A stretch of DNA of 64,000 nt from Candidatus Gastranaerophilales bacterium (lineage in GTDB: Bacteria > Cyanobacteriota > Vampirovibrionia > Gastranaerophilales > Gastranaerophilaceae), in assembly GCA_944326485.1 (NCBI GenBank), contig CALVED010000002.1, positions 248,001 to 312,000 on the forward strand, written 5' to 3'. This document shows positions 25,313 through 36,904 of this stretch, in pieces. The translations under genes were made by a program, and so were the position numbers. The notes beneath the pieces were generated by a model that had not been told where the DNA came from, did not search any database, and saw nothing but the letters and a program-made list of their open reading frames with translations. Numbering within the stretch: the first letter of the stretch is position 1; each line of letters begins with the position of its first letter.

Positions 25313-26098
25313 ATGAATATATATATATTACCTTTAATTTTAACGTTATTTGCCGGTATGTCGACCTTATTTGGCGGATTCGTAACATTTTTTATTAAGA
25401 GAAACAATCTAAAGGCATTATCAATAGGATTGGGATTTTCAGCCGGTGTAATGGTATATGTAAGTTTAAGTGAACTTATGCGAGAAGCACCTGAAATGTT
25501 GAGTGGATATTATAGTGTTATACCCTCAAAAGCACTTGCGTTCGGAGGATTTTTCCTCGGAATAATAATTGCAATTGCAATTGATTATTTTATTCCTGAT
25601 CATATAGAATCTGATTTTTTTAATAAATCAGCAAAGAGTCAACAACGCCATAGAATAAGAAGAGCAGGTCTTATAACAGCGATAGCTGTAACATTACATA
25701 ATTTCCCTGAGGGAATGGCGACATTTTTAGTATCAAGCCAAGACTTAAGACTTGGTGTACCTGTAGCAATAGCAATAGCAATACATAATATCCCCGAAGG
25801 AATTGCAATAGCTTTACCTATATTTCATGCAACAGGGAAAAAAAGACTCGCTATTTTATATACATTCTTATCAGGTATATCCGAACCAGTTGGAGGTTTA
25901 ATAGGGGTACTTTTATTGAAGACAATAATGTCGGCGCAGTCAATAGGTATAATGACCGCAGCAGTTGCAGGAATTATGGTATATATTTCTTTTGATACAC
26001 TACTTCCTTTAGCGAGAGAATATGGTGAAAATCATCATGTTATAATTGGTATAGTTTCCGGTATGCTTATTATGGGATTTGGATTGATCTTCTTATAA
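25313..26098 (+). CDS. zupT: ZIP-family divalent metal transporter (ZupT-like)
   Basis: Inner-membrane importer for zinc and probably other divalent metals. The 261-residue product has eight predicted membrane helices. The metal-coordinating helices carry LHNFPEGMATF (about 139-149) and IHNIPEGIAIALP (about 173-185), the hallmark of ZupT/GufA-type ZIP proteins. A cytoplasmic loop rich in basic residues (KSAKSQQRHRIRRAG) precedes helix 4. The transcript looks leaderless. Copy B of the dispersed repeat follows the stop codon. No metal-responsive operator is obvious upstream. Confidence 0.92.
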   Translation: MNIYILPLILTLFAGMSTLFGGFVTFFIKRNNLKALSIGLGFSAGVMVYVSLSELMREAPEMLSGYYSVIPSKALAFGGFFLGIIIAIAIDYFIPDHIESDFFNKSAKSQQRHRIRRAGLITAIAVTLHNFPEGMATFLVSSQDLRLGVPVAIAIAIHNIPEGIAIALPIFHATGKKRLAILYTFLSGISEPVGGLIGVLLLKTIMSAQSIGIMTAAVAGIMVYISFDTLLPLAREYGENHHVIIGIVSGMLIMGFGLIFL

Positions 26099-26103
26099 TT
26101 TGT

Positions 26104-26264
26104 CTCGAGGAAAATTAACGATAAGCAAAAAGTGTGAGTGAATTTTTTACAAAACTAACCAAAAAATATATTTTTGAGTGAGTTTGTATCCATAGTGAAA
26201 CTAAGGTGAATCAAGTTTTTAATATGCGAGCACTTTGTTAGCAAGGATGAGACTATAATAAAGT
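26104..26264 (+). repeat. Dispersed intergenic repeat, copy B (longest copy)
   Basis: Contains ACGATAAGCAAAAAGTGTGA (26118-26137) with AAAATTA/TGAATTTTT arms, a middle block shared with copy A (AACCAAAA, TTTGTATC), and a tail block shared with copy C (CACTTTGTTAGCAAGGATGA). The tail can fold as ACTTTGTTA (26232-26240) with TAATAAAGT (26256-26264), including one G-T wobble. It fills the space between convergent genes. Confidence 0.75.
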
Positions 26265-26270
26265 TAGATA

Positions 26271-26765
26271 TTATATTAGTTTGTATTCCATAATATAATC
26301 ATCCATAACAAAATCTTCGCCTATATCCGTTACAACTGAGTTTATTGTTTTAAATCCCCATTTTTCATAGGCCTTTATTGTATTTGAATTGTATTTGTTT
26401 ACTGTCAGTTGAATAGAATTTTTATTATGTTGTTTTGCTATTTCAATAATTTTAATAAATGCCTTTTTCCCGTAGCCCATTGCTCTGTAATTTTTCTTTA
26501 TATATAGTTTTGAAAGAAATAAGTAGTTATCTTTAGGACAAACTCCAAAGTAACCTATTGAATTGTTATTATCTTCAATAATATTATATATGTATTTTTC
26601 ATCTTGAATTTGTTCTTTTAATGCATTAAACGATTGAAATTTAGCAATCATATAATCTATTTGAGCAGAAGATAAAATACAAGGCCAATAATCGTGCCAA
26701 ATTTCAGAAGCTAAATCTGATAATTTTTTTATTTCGTGTTCAGTTTTTATGTTTAAATAATTCAT
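26271..26765 (-). CDS. GNAT-family N-acetyltransferase
   Basis: Acetyl-CoA-dependent N-acetyltransferase of unknown substrate. From ATG 26765 (MNYLNIKTEHE) it is about 164 residues. The acetyl-CoA pyrophosphate-binding loop is visible in KNYRAMGYGKKAFIKII (Q/R-x-x-G-x-G type), followed by NSIQLTVNKYNSNTIKAYEKWGFKT, the usual motif B. A longer reading frame reaching 26822 exists but overlaps the upstream gene; GAAAGG directly before ATG 26765 marks the real start. It begins 10 bp downstream of the histidine phosphatase gene in the same operon. Confidence 0.88.
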   Translation of the reverse strand: MNYLNIKTEHEIKKLSDLASEIWHDYWPCILSSAQIDYMIAKFQSFNALKEQIQDEKYIYNIIEDNNNSIGYFGVCPKDNYLFLSKLYIKKNYRAMGYGKKAFIKIIEIAKQHNKNSIQLTVNKYNSNTIKAYEKWGFKTINSVVTDIGEDFVMDDYIMEYKLI

Positions 26766-26775
26766 TTTAACCTTT

Positions 26776-27399
26776 CTATAATGGAATATATGCAGAATAA
26801 ATAAGGCTGGACCAGTTTTCAAAATAACTTATTTGAGTGGCACTGCCAGATGGAATATATGTTTTGAATTGGTTATTTAAAGGAATTCCTATAGCATTAG
26901 CAATTGCTGCTTGAATAACTTCTCCATGTGTTACAATAATAAGTCTTTTATGAAGATTATTTTCTATGATACTTTTAATAACATCATCAACTCTTTTATT
27001 AAAATCAGCTAAAGCCTCAGCACCTTCTGGCGTAAATTTTTCGGGATTTTTATAGTAATTTTCGAGTTCTTGCGGAAATTTGTTTTCTATTTCCTCTAAT
27101 GTTAGTCCGCTCCAGCTGCCACTTTTTCGATTAGTAAGAGAATCTATAATTTCAAAATCTTGTCTGAAATTATCAGATAGAATCCTTGCGCTTTGTACGC
27201 ATCTTAAAGCAGAACTGGTATATATTTTATCTACTTTTAGTCCTTTATTCTTGACCCATTCTGATATTTTTTCTATTTCTATTCTTCCGGTTTCATTAAC
27301 AGCAGGAAAATTTTCATCATCAAAAAAACGATTTTCTTCCGTATTAATGGTGGCTCCGTGTTTAATAAATGTAATTTTGCATTTTCTCTTAAAAAACAT
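26776..27399 (-). CDS. Histidine phosphatase (phosphoglycerate mutase-like) family protein
   Basis: Phosphatase or mutase with a phospho-histidine intermediate. From ATG 27399 (MFFKRKCKITFIKHGAT) it has 207 residues. The catalytic signature reads KHGAT where the family has RHGxT, so the catalytic histidine is kept but the neighbouring arginine is replaced by lysine. The other elements are present: SSALRCVQSARIL, the acidic NRKSGSWSGLTLEEI and the second histidine in IVTHGEVI. A TTG at 27435 in the same frame is excluded because it overlaps the -35 box of a near-perfect promoter whose transcript would begin at ATG 27399. The substrate is unknown; alpha-ribazole phosphatase or sugar phosphatase activities are typical alternatives. 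Confidence 0.85.
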   Translation of the reverse strand: MFFKRKCKITFIKHGATINTEENRFFDDENFPAVNETGRIEIEKISEWVKNKGLKVDKIYTSSALRCVQSARILSDNFRQDFEIIDSLTNRKSGSWSGLTLEEIENKFPQELENYYKNPEKFTPEGAEALADFNKRVDDVIKSIIENNLHKRLIIVTHGEVIQAAIANAIGIPLNNQFKTYIPSGSATQISYFENWSSLIYSAYIPL

Positions 27400-27406
27400 A
27401 GTATTT

Positions 27407-27435
27407 ATTATAGCACTTTTTATAAATTGTTTCAA
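27407..27435 (-). promoter_or_regulatory. Near-consensus promoter for a leaderless mRNA
   Basis: On the minus strand, TTGAAA (27435-27430), 17 bp, TATAAT (27412-27407), then 7 nt to ATG 27399. The predicted transcription start coincides with the start codon, and no Shine-Dalgarno exists. Confidence 0.75.
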
Positions 27436-27460
27436 AAAGAGTTAAACAAATAGTAAAAAA

Positions 27461-27490
27461 TTGGCACTGCGCTTATATTTGTAGTACAAT
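27461..27490 (+). promoter_or_regulatory. Promoter for gyrB
   Basis: TTGGCA (27461-27466) and TACAAT (27485-27490), spaced 18 bp, 31 bp upstream of the gyrB ATG. It is divergent from the histidine phosphatase promoter. Confidence 0.65.
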
Positions 27491-27518
27491 ATTGGAGAGA
27501 AGTAGAGTTGGGGTTTAG

Positions 27519-29966
<2,448 letters not shown>

Positions 29967-29987
29967 ACAATAAGTTTGAGGTAGGTT

Positions 29988-31046
29988 GTGGGTTTTATAA
30001 TAAAACTACTAAAACTAAAAATCACAAAAATAATACTATCTGTAATGATGATAGCATTTATAGCTTCTTTATATTTTTATAAAGATTGGTATATAAAACA
30101 ATATCATAAGTGTATAGGTTTTTATTTTGTACACAAGGGTGACGTTGCCTATAAAAAGACAAAATACCAAAAAGCAGTAGATTATTATAGAATTGCGTTA
30201 AAACATTATCCTGAGCATTCAAGGGCAAGTTGTAATTTGGGAAATATTTATGTAAGTTTCGAAAATTATTACGAAGCTGTAAATGCTTATGAAAATGCTC
30301 TAAAATATAGTCCTAATTTTATGGTATGCAGAATGGATTTAGGAATAATTTTATCTGAAAAAATGGCAGATTATGATAAAGCTATACAAGAGTATGGAAG
30401 AATTATTAATACAAATCCTTTTCAAATTAATATTCCGTTAATTTTTAATAATAAAAAAGCTACAAAGGCTAATAAAGGAATTGCTTATTATAATATGGGG
30501 CTTGCTTATAGAGGAAAAGCTGTTTATATGGGGGATAGATCATCTACATCCATAAAATATTTAAAAAAAGCTAAAGAATCATATACAGAAGCATTAAAAT
30601 ATTTAAAAGATGATTTTGATACATATTATAATCTTGCTCTTACCAATCATTTATTAGGTGATTATAATGAAGCTGGTAAACAATATTGTAAAGCAATAAA
30701 TATAAATCCTGAAAATTTTGAAGCTCATTATAATTTTGCTTTATTATTAAGAAGTATGCATATGAATAAGGAAGCTCTTGAGGAATTTGAGAGAACTACT
30801 ATGTTAATAGACCCTTCTCTAAAAGAAGATAAATATAAATATATATTTGGTGTAATTGGTGAAATAAAACGTCGAATTATTAATGAAGGTGAATATGATT
30901 ATCTTGTTAAAAGAACAGATTTAACTTCTTTATCTGATGATGATATTTTATATTCAAATGGTAAGGTAATTCTTTCTAAACAAAAAGATTTTAATGTGAA
31001 AGAACTATTGAAATGTACGTACGAAAAAGAATTTGAAAAATTATAG
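29988..31046 (+). CDS. Membrane-anchored TPR-repeat protein
   Basis: The 352-residue product has an N-terminal hydrophobic helix (about 12-30, ITKIILSVMMIAFIASLYFY) followed by tetratricopeptide repeats: AYKKTKYQKAVDYYRIALKH (about 53-72), then ASCNLGNIYVSFENYYEAVN, AYYNMGLAYRG, TYYNLALTNHLLGDYNEAGK and AHYNFALLLRSMHMNKEALE. TPRs are protein-interaction scaffolds, so no reaction is expected. The anchor places the repeats in the periplasm or on the membrane face. It has a GTG start with GAGG upstream, 21 bp after gyrB. The cyclase gene follows after 2 bp, so the two are co-transcribed and may be functionally linked. The exact partner is unknown. Confidence 0.85.
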   Translation: MGFIIKLLKLKITKIILSVMMIAFIASLYFYKDWYIKQYHKCIGFYFVHKGDVAYKKTKYQKAVDYYRIALKHYPEHSRASCNLGNIYVSFENYYEAVNAYENALKYSPNFMVCRMDLGIILSEKMADYDKAIQEYGRIINTNPFQINIPLIFNNKKATKANKGIAYYNMGLAYRGKAVYMGDRSSTSIKYLKKAKESYTEALKYLKDDFDTYYNLALTNHLLGDYNEAGKQYCKAININPENFEAHYNFALLLRSMHMNKEALEEFERTTMLIDPSLKEDKYKYIFGVIGEIKRRIINEGEYDYLVKRTDLTSLSDDDILYSNGKVILSKQKDFNVKELLKCTYEKEFEKL

Positions 31047-31048
31047 AT

Positions 31049-32491
31049 ATGTTTGATAATAAAAATAATATAGAATTTATAAGTAAACTTGCAAATATAC
31101 TTTCAAAGAAAATATCGCCTTCGAATACGATAAATTCAGTTAACAAACTTTTTAAGACTTATTTGAAAATAGATTCTATAGATTTTATTATTTGGGATAA
31201 TAATAATTTGCTTTTAAAGGATTTTGTATGTGATTGGAAAATATTTGATGATGAAAATAGAGCAAAAGAAATAAATTATATATATAGTAATCTTTCTTTA
31301 TCATCAGGCAACTTATTTTATTTTAATGAGGAAGAGTTTAATTGTGAATTGAATGAAGAACAATTAGTTCAAATTATAACATTAGCAGAAAATGAAAATA
31401 TTATTATTTATCCGTTAATATCAAATTCAGATGTATTTGGATTAATGAGATTCGTTGTCAAAGATAAAGATATGCTAACTAAAGTTTTCTTTGAAATTCT
31501 AAATGTTTCATCAAAATTGTTATCCGGAGCAATAATAAATTATTTGTTAAATGAACAAATGGAGGTAAGCCTTAACTTTTACAAGGCAATGAAAGATATA
31601 GCCAAAATAATAGAAAGCCAGTATGAATTATCATATATAATTCCATTAATAGGCGAGATGATAGATAGGTTTATTTCAAGTCATTTAATATATATATTTA
31701 TAAATAAAGATAACAAGTATAATTTAGTATGGCCAAATGCTTGTAAAGATTCACATGTATATCAGTTATTAGAAAAGATAACTAATAAGACCGAGTATTT
31801 AATTTCAGAAAATTCAAAGGTCGGGGTTTTCCCAATAATTCATGAAGATAACATATTAGGTGCAATAGCAGCATATAGCAATATAGAAAAACTTTTACAA
31901 AAGGATATCGATTATCTTGTACAATTAACAAGACAATCAGGAATGACAATACAAAGAGCAAATGTTTATGCTGAAGTATTAAAATATGCAACTATGGATG
32001 CTCTAACGGGTTTAAATAACAGAAGGCAGTTTGAGCTTCGTTTAAATCAAGAGGTTTCGAATTCAAAACGTAATAATAATCCTTTGTGTGGAATGATGTT
32101 GGATGTTGATTATTTTAAAAAGGTGAATGATACATATGGACATGCTGCAGGTGATTGTGTATTAAAGCAGGTTTCAGAGTTAATAAAAAATGAAATAAGA
32201 GAATATGATATAGCTTGCAGATATGGTGGTGAAGAATTTTTTATAATATTGCCTCAAACCAATATAAAAGAAGCAAGCTCTGTTGCTCAAAGACTTCGTA
32301 AAGTTATAGAAGAAACAAAAATGGATATAAAAGAAGCAGGAGTGGATGGTATTTCATATATAAAAGTTACAGTTAGTATTGGAGTATGTTCTTTTGAATC
32401 TTCTATGAGTGCAAATGATTTTTCGCAGTGTGCAGATAAAGCTTTATATGAGGCTAAAACGACAGGTAGAAATAGAGTTATTGTTAGTTAG
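31049..32491 (+). CDS. GAF-GGDEF diguanylate cyclase
   Basis: Synthesises cyclic di-GMP from two GTP. The 480-residue product has an N-terminal sensory part, probably two GAF-like units (about 15-165 and 175-305, no membrane segments), a short signalling helix, and a GGDEF domain (about 315-478). The active site GGEEF is intact at 393-397, with the substrate-binding block ATMDALTGLNNRRQFE and MLDVDYFKKVNDTYGH upstream. An RxxD product-inhibition site (Arg384 to Asp387) lies exactly five residues before GGEEF, so feedback inhibition is expected. It lies 2 bp after the TPR gene. The window also holds a HD-GYP-like protein at 57.6 kb. Confidence 0.95.
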   Translation: MFDNKNNIEFISKLANILSKKISPSNTINSVNKLFKTYLKIDSIDFIIWDNNNLLLKDFVCDWKIFDDENRAKEINYIYSNLSLSSGNLFYFNEEEFNCELNEEQLVQIITLAENENIIIYPLISNSDVFGLMRFVVKDKDMLTKVFFEILNVSSKLLSGAIINYLLNEQMEVSLNFYKAMKDIAKIIESQYELSYIIPLIGEMIDRFISSHLIYIFINKDNKYNLVWPNACKDSHVYQLLEKITNKTEYLISENSKVGVFPIIHEDNILGAIAAYSNIEKLLQKDIDYLVQLTRQSGMTIQRANVYAEVLKYATMDALTGLNNRRQFELRLNQEVSNSKRNNNPLCGMMLDVDYFKKVNDTYGHAAGDCVLKQVSELIKNEIREYDIACRYGGEEFFIILPQTNIKEASSVAQRLRKVIEETKMDIKEAGVDGISYIKVTVSIGVCSFESSMSANDFSQCADKALYEAKTTGRNRVIVS

Positions 32492-32548
32492 GAATTGTTT
32501 AAATTTTGTGCTATTGTATTTATATAGTGGATGTTATGAAGAGTTAAA

Positions 32549-34537
32549 ATGAAATATTTAAAATATCTGGTTATAGCCTTAATAATTATTATTCCTTGTG
32601 TTATTACAATATTAATATATAATGACAAAATCACACAAAATTCTCCAATATATTATAAACAGGGTGTTGATTTCTATAATAAAGGAGATTATCAAAATGC
32701 ATATTATAATTTTTCTAAAATTAAATGGATAAGTCCATTATATCCTATTGCTTTATACAAACAAGCTAAAAGTGCACAAAAAGTTGGAGATTATTTGACG
32801 GCATCTTTAAAATACAGTTTATTTCTAGAAAAATCTCCAAATTCTGTTTTTGCTAATTCTGCAAGATATAATCTTGCTAAAAGTTACTTCTATTTAAAAA
32901 GATATCAAGAGGCAAAAGAACAATTTTTATTGTTAAAAAAGAATAAATTGAGTTCACCTTCAAATGAAGATTATTATTTGGGATTGATATATAAACAAGA
33001 AGATAAAGAAAAAGCGGCAGTTTATTTTAGAAATTATATAAAAGAGTCTTTAAAAAACGAATCTAGTGATAAGTTATATTTACTTCCTTGCAGTGAAGAG
33101 CTTGCTTCTTTAAATATAAATTTAACAGATGATGATAAGAAAATACTTGGTGAAGCATACTATATAAATAAAAAATATTCAAAAGCTTTGGAATATTTTT
33201 CTAAACTTCCTATTTCATCATATTGGGACTATATGGTTATAGTAAATCATTATGCTGGAAATAAAGCTATTGCAAAAAAATTAATAGAAAGCGGGCTTGA
33301 TATATATTCTTCAAACGCAGATGAAGAAAGACTTCATCTGATTTATGACATTTATACTTCTTATATGAGTGGTACAAAATTAAAAAATTGGACTCAGATG
33401 TATAAAATTGTTCAATTAAAATCGCTTAGGGGTGAAGATTATGTTATGTATAAACTAGCAGGAATACTTCCTATAGAAAAAGCAACCGAATTATATAAAA
33501 AAATAGAACAAATATACCCTGATTCTAATTATGCTCCTGAGTCTTTGTGGAATGTATTTTGGTATGAGTATTCTGTGAATAGAAATTATGAAACAGCCCA
33601 AGAACTTGCTTATACACATCTTAAAAGATATAAAAATGTTAATTCAACCACAAAAATGATTTTTTGGCTTGCAAAGGTGCAAATGAAACTTAATAAAAAT
33701 TCAGAAGCACATAGTATATTGTCAAAATTAGCTTCTAAATATCCGGATGATTACTATGGTTTAAGAGCTGAATATATTATTAATAAAAAAAATGATTTTT
33801 GGAAAACAAATCACTTAAATCAAATAATATATAAAGATAAGAATGAGTTTCCAATGAGTCTTTCAAACTTGGATATAAAAGATTTAAAGTTAATTAATAC
33901 ATTATTTGAACTTGGAGATTATGAAATTTGGCTAGATGCAAATTTTAATAATAAGATAGTTGAAAGTTGGTTTGATGCAAAGAAAGGTAAGAAATCTCGT
34001 TCTATATTGCTCGCAAGAGATATGATTGAAGAAATGGTTGTTAAACCTCCTTTTTTAAGTGGTGCTTATAAATTAGCATATCCTCTATATTGGCTTGATG
34101 AAATAAATCTTGCTGGTAAAAAATTTGCTTTGGATCCATATTTATTAATGGCTTTAATAAGAGAAGAAAGTTATTTTAATGAAGAAGCAAGAAGTTCTTC
34201 AAATGCTATAGGTTTAATGCAATTAATGCCAGGTACGGCAAATTATATAATTACTAAATTTGCATTAAAAGTACCTCAAAAATATGATATGACAGATCCA
34301 AGAATAAATATTTTTCTGGGATGTACTTATTTAAAATACTTAGAAGAAAGATTTAATGATAATGATTTATATGTAATTGCAGCTTATAATGGCGGAGAAG
34401 GCAGTGTTAATAAATGGATCAAAAAGAGCCATTCTGATAATGATGAATTTATAGAAAATATTCCATACGATGAAACGCATAATTATGTAAAAAAGATATT
34501 TAGAAGTTATCATTTGTATAAAAAAATATATGGATAA
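32549..34537 (+). CDS. Soluble-type lytic murein transglycosylase (Slt family)
   Basis: Cleaves the MurNAc-GlcNAc bond of peptidoglycan, forming 1,6-anhydro ends, in the periplasm. The 662-residue product starts with a membrane anchor or uncleaved signal (about 5-24), has a long superhelical TPR-like alpha domain (about 35-440), and ends with the SLT catalytic domain (about 505-660). The catalytic glutamate is in ALIREESYFNEEA, followed by AIGLMQLMPGTA, the INIFLGCTYLKYLEERF helix and AAYNGGEGSVNKW. AAGAG precedes the ATG. It is 57 bp after the cyclase gene in the same orientation and may share its transcript. Confidence 0.94.
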   Translation: MKYLKYLVIALIIIIPCVITILIYNDKITQNSPIYYKQGVDFYNKGDYQNAYYNFSKIKWISPLYPIALYKQAKSAQKVGDYLTASLKYSLFLEKSPNSVFANSARYNLAKSYFYLKRYQEAKEQFLLLKKNKLSSPSNEDYYLGLIYKQEDKEKAAVYFRNYIKESLKNESSDKLYLLPCSEELASLNINLTDDDKKILGEAYYINKKYSKALEYFSKLPISSYWDYMVIVNHYAGNKAIAKKLIESGLDIYSSNADEERLHLIYDIYTSYMSGTKLKNWTQMYKIVQLKSLRGEDYVMYKLAGILPIEKATELYKKIEQIYPDSNYAPESLWNVFWYEYSVNRNYETAQELAYTHLKRYKNVNSTTKMIFWLAKVQMKLNKNSEAHSILSKLASKYPDDYYGLRAEYIINKKNDFWKTNHLNQIIYKDKNEFPMSLSNLDIKDLKLINTLFELGDYEIWLDANFNNKIVESWFDAKKGKKSRSILLARDMIEEMVVKPPFLSGAYKLAYPLYWLDEINLAGKKFALDPYLLMALIREESYFNEEARSSSNAIGLMQLMPGTANYIITKFALKVPQKYDMTDPRINIFLGCTYLKYLEERFNDNDLYVIAAYNGGEGSVNKWIKKSHSDNDEFIENIPYDETHNYVKKIFRSYHLYKKIYG

Positions 34538-34676
34538 TATTTATTAATTATTTGACAAATTATAATATAAAATAATGTAAAATCATGTGTAATTTTAAAA
34601 TGATAATTAATATTAATTTTCCCTATTTTACTTGGCATTCTTATATAAAAAAATAAAAATATATACCTACGATATA

Positions 34677-34705
34677 TTTACAAACTATAAAAAAAAGACT
34701 ATTAT
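34677..34705 (+). promoter_or_regulatory. Candidate promoter for nrdDG
   Basis: TTTACA (34677-34682) and TATTAT (34700-34705) with a 17-bp spacer, each one mismatch from consensus, 72 bp upstream of the nrdD ATG. The rest of the 240-bp spacer (34538-34777) is very AT-rich; I see no certain NrdR box or FNR-type site in it. Confidence 0.5.
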
Positions 34706-34777
34706 AAAGTAACTTTCAAGTTTTTAATCATGGGGATTTTAAAGCCGAAAAAGGGAAATGTAAAAAGGGGGAGTAAA

Positions 34778-36904
34778 ATGAATAAGATAGTAAAAAGAGA
34801 CGGAGCTATTGTAGATTTTGATGCCAGTAAAATAGAAAATGCTATTTTAAAGGCGGCAAAAGTTACAAAAGAATTTGGAGAAGAAGAGGCTGCAAAAATC
34901 ACCAGAAAAGTAGTTTTAATGGCGAATGAAATTGCTAATAAAAAAGAGTCTAATTTAAAAGCACCAACAGTAGAAGAAGTTCAAGATGCTGTTGAAATAT
35001 CATTATTTTCTTTTGGTTACCCTACAACTGCAAAGGCATATATTCTATATCGTGAACAAAGAACAAGAATAAGAGATTTTGCATCAGGTCTTAATATAGA
35101 TATGGTAGATGATTATTTGAAACAATTGGATTGGCAGGTTAATGAAAATTCAAATATGTCATATTCTATACAAGGCTTGAATAATTATATAGCTTCAAAT
35201 ATAAGTAAGAATTATTGGTTAAATAAAATATATCCAGAAGAAATAAAAAAAGCTCATCTAAATGGAGATATTCATATACATGATTTGAATATCATTTCGG
35301 TATATTGCGTTGGTTGGGATTTAAAAGATTTATTAATGGAAGGGTTTAAAGGAGTAAAGGGAAAAGTATCAAGTGCGCCTGCAAGACATTTCAGAACTGC
35401 ATTGGGACAAATGGTAAATTTCTTATATACAATGCAAGGTGAAAGTGCCGGAGCACAAGCTTTTTCGAATTTTGATACATTATTAGCGCCTTTTGTTAGA
35501 TATGATGGTTTAAATTATGAACAAGTAAAACAAGCTATTCAAGAATTTGTATTTAATATGAACGTTCCGACAAGAGTTGGGTTTCAGACTCCATTTTCTA
35601 ATATCACAATGGATATGACAGTACCTTCTTATTATGCTGATCAACCTGTTATTATTGGAGGAGAATATAAGGAAGAAACATATTCACAATTCCAAAGAGA
35701 AATGGATATGATAAATAAGGCTTTCTTTGAAGTAATGATGGCTGGAGATAGTTCAGGCAGAGTATTTACCTTCCCTATTCCGACATACAATATTACAAAA
35801 GATTTTGATTGGGATAATCCTAATATTGAAGGTTTATGGGAAATGACAGCAAAATATGGAATTCCTTATTTTTCAAACTTTATCAATTCTGATATGAATC
35901 CTGAAGATGCAAGATCAATGTGTTGCAGATTGCGAATAGATAATAGACAACTTGAATATAGGGGCGGGGGTTTATTTGGGTCAAATCCATTAACAGGTTC
36001 TATTGGTGTTGTTACTATGAATCTTCCGAGAATTGCATTTTTAGCAAAAGATAAGAATGAATTTCTATCATTGCTTGCAGACCGTATGGAAATTGCTAAA
36101 AATTCTCTTGAAATAAAAAGAAAGTTGTTAGAGAAGCTCACTGATAATGGATTATATCCATATACTAAATTTTATTTAAGGGATATAAAAGCAAGGTTTA
36201 ATGTATATTGGAAAAATCATTTTTCTACAATTGGCTTAATTGGTATGAATGAAGCTTGTATCAATTTACTCGGTAAAGGTCTTGAAACAGAAGAAGGACA
36301 TGATTTTGCAGTTGGTGTTATGGATTTCATGAGAGAAAAAATTCGTGCATTTCAAATTGAAACAGGAAATAATTATAATTTAGAAGCAACTCCAGCTGAA
36401 GGTACAAGTTATAGACTTGCAAAACTGGATAAGAAAAATATGCCAAGAATAATCTGTGCAAATGAAGAAGAATATCAGAGAGGTGCAGATCCATATTATT
36501 CAAATTCAACACATTTGCCTGTAAATTATACAGATGATATATTTGAACTTTTAGATCATCAAGATGAACTTCAAACAATGTATACAGGTGGAACAGTTGT
36601 ACACATTTTTGCAGGTGAAAGACTTTCTAATCTTAATGCAATGAAAAATCTAGTAAGAAAAGTTTGTACTACATACAGATTGCCATATTTTACTTTTTCT
36701 CCTACTTTTAGTATTTGTCCAAACCACGGATATTTAAAAGGTGAACAAAATGTTTGTCCTGATTGTGGAGAAGAATGTGAAGTTTATTCCAGAATTGTCG
36801 GGTATATTAGACCTGTTCAACAGTGGAATAAAGGGAAACAAGCAGAATTTAAAACAAGAAAAACTTTCGTTATTGATGAAGAAAGGTGCGAATGCAATTT
36901 GTAA
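34778..36904 (+). CDS. nrdD: Anaerobic ribonucleoside-triphosphate reductase
   Basis: Oxygen-sensitive class III ribonucleotide reductase: makes deoxynucleotides using a glycyl radical installed by NrdG. From ATG 34778 it has 708 residues. An N-terminal ATP-cone (about 1-95, IVKRDGAIVDFDASKIENAI) provides allosteric control. The catalytic barrel includes HIHDL near residue 170 and FSNFDTLLAPF. A zinc site of four cysteines is seen in CPNHGYLKGEQNVCPDCGEEC, and the C-terminal glycyl-radical segment is SRIVGYIRPVQQWNKGK. The frame extends upstream to 34730, but GGGGGAG directly before ATG 34778 fixes the start. nrdG overlaps its end by 13 bp. It marks an anaerobic lifestyle. Confidence 0.95.
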   Translation: MNKIVKRDGAIVDFDASKIENAILKAAKVTKEFGEEEAAKITRKVVLMANEIANKKESNLKAPTVEEVQDAVEISLFSFGYPTTAKAYILYREQRTRIRDFASGLNIDMVDDYLKQLDWQVNENSNMSYSIQGLNNYIASNISKNYWLNKIYPEEIKKAHLNGDIHIHDLNIISVYCVGWDLKDLLMEGFKGVKGKVSSAPARHFRTALGQMVNFLYTMQGESAGAQAFSNFDTLLAPFVRYDGLNYEQVKQAIQEFVFNMNVPTRVGFQTPFSNITMDMTVPSYYADQPVIIGGEYKEETYSQFQREMDMINKAFFEVMMAGDSSGRVFTFPIPTYNITKDFDWDNPNIEGLWEMTAKYGIPYFSNFINSDMNPEDARSMCCRLRIDNRQLEYRGGGLFGSNPLTGSIGVVTMNLPRIAFLAKDKNEFLSLLADRMEIAKNSLEIKRKLLEKLTDNGLYPYTKFYLRDIKARFNVYWKNHFSTIGLIGMNEACINLLGKGLETEEGHDFAVGVMDFMREKIRAFQIETGNNYNLEATPAEGTSYRLAKLDKKNMPRIICANEEEYQRGADPYYSNSTHLPVNYTDDIFELLDHQDELQTMYTGGTVVHIFAGERLSNLNAMKNLVRKVCTTYRLPYFTFSPTFSICPNHGYLKGEQNVCPDCGEECEVYSRIVGYIRPVQQWNKGKQAEFKTRKTFVIDEERCECNL

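Noticed and set aside
34538-34777. NrdR box upstream of nrdD
   Set aside because: Nothing close enough to the 16-bp ACACTATATATAGTGT-type palindrome is present as a pair of boxes.
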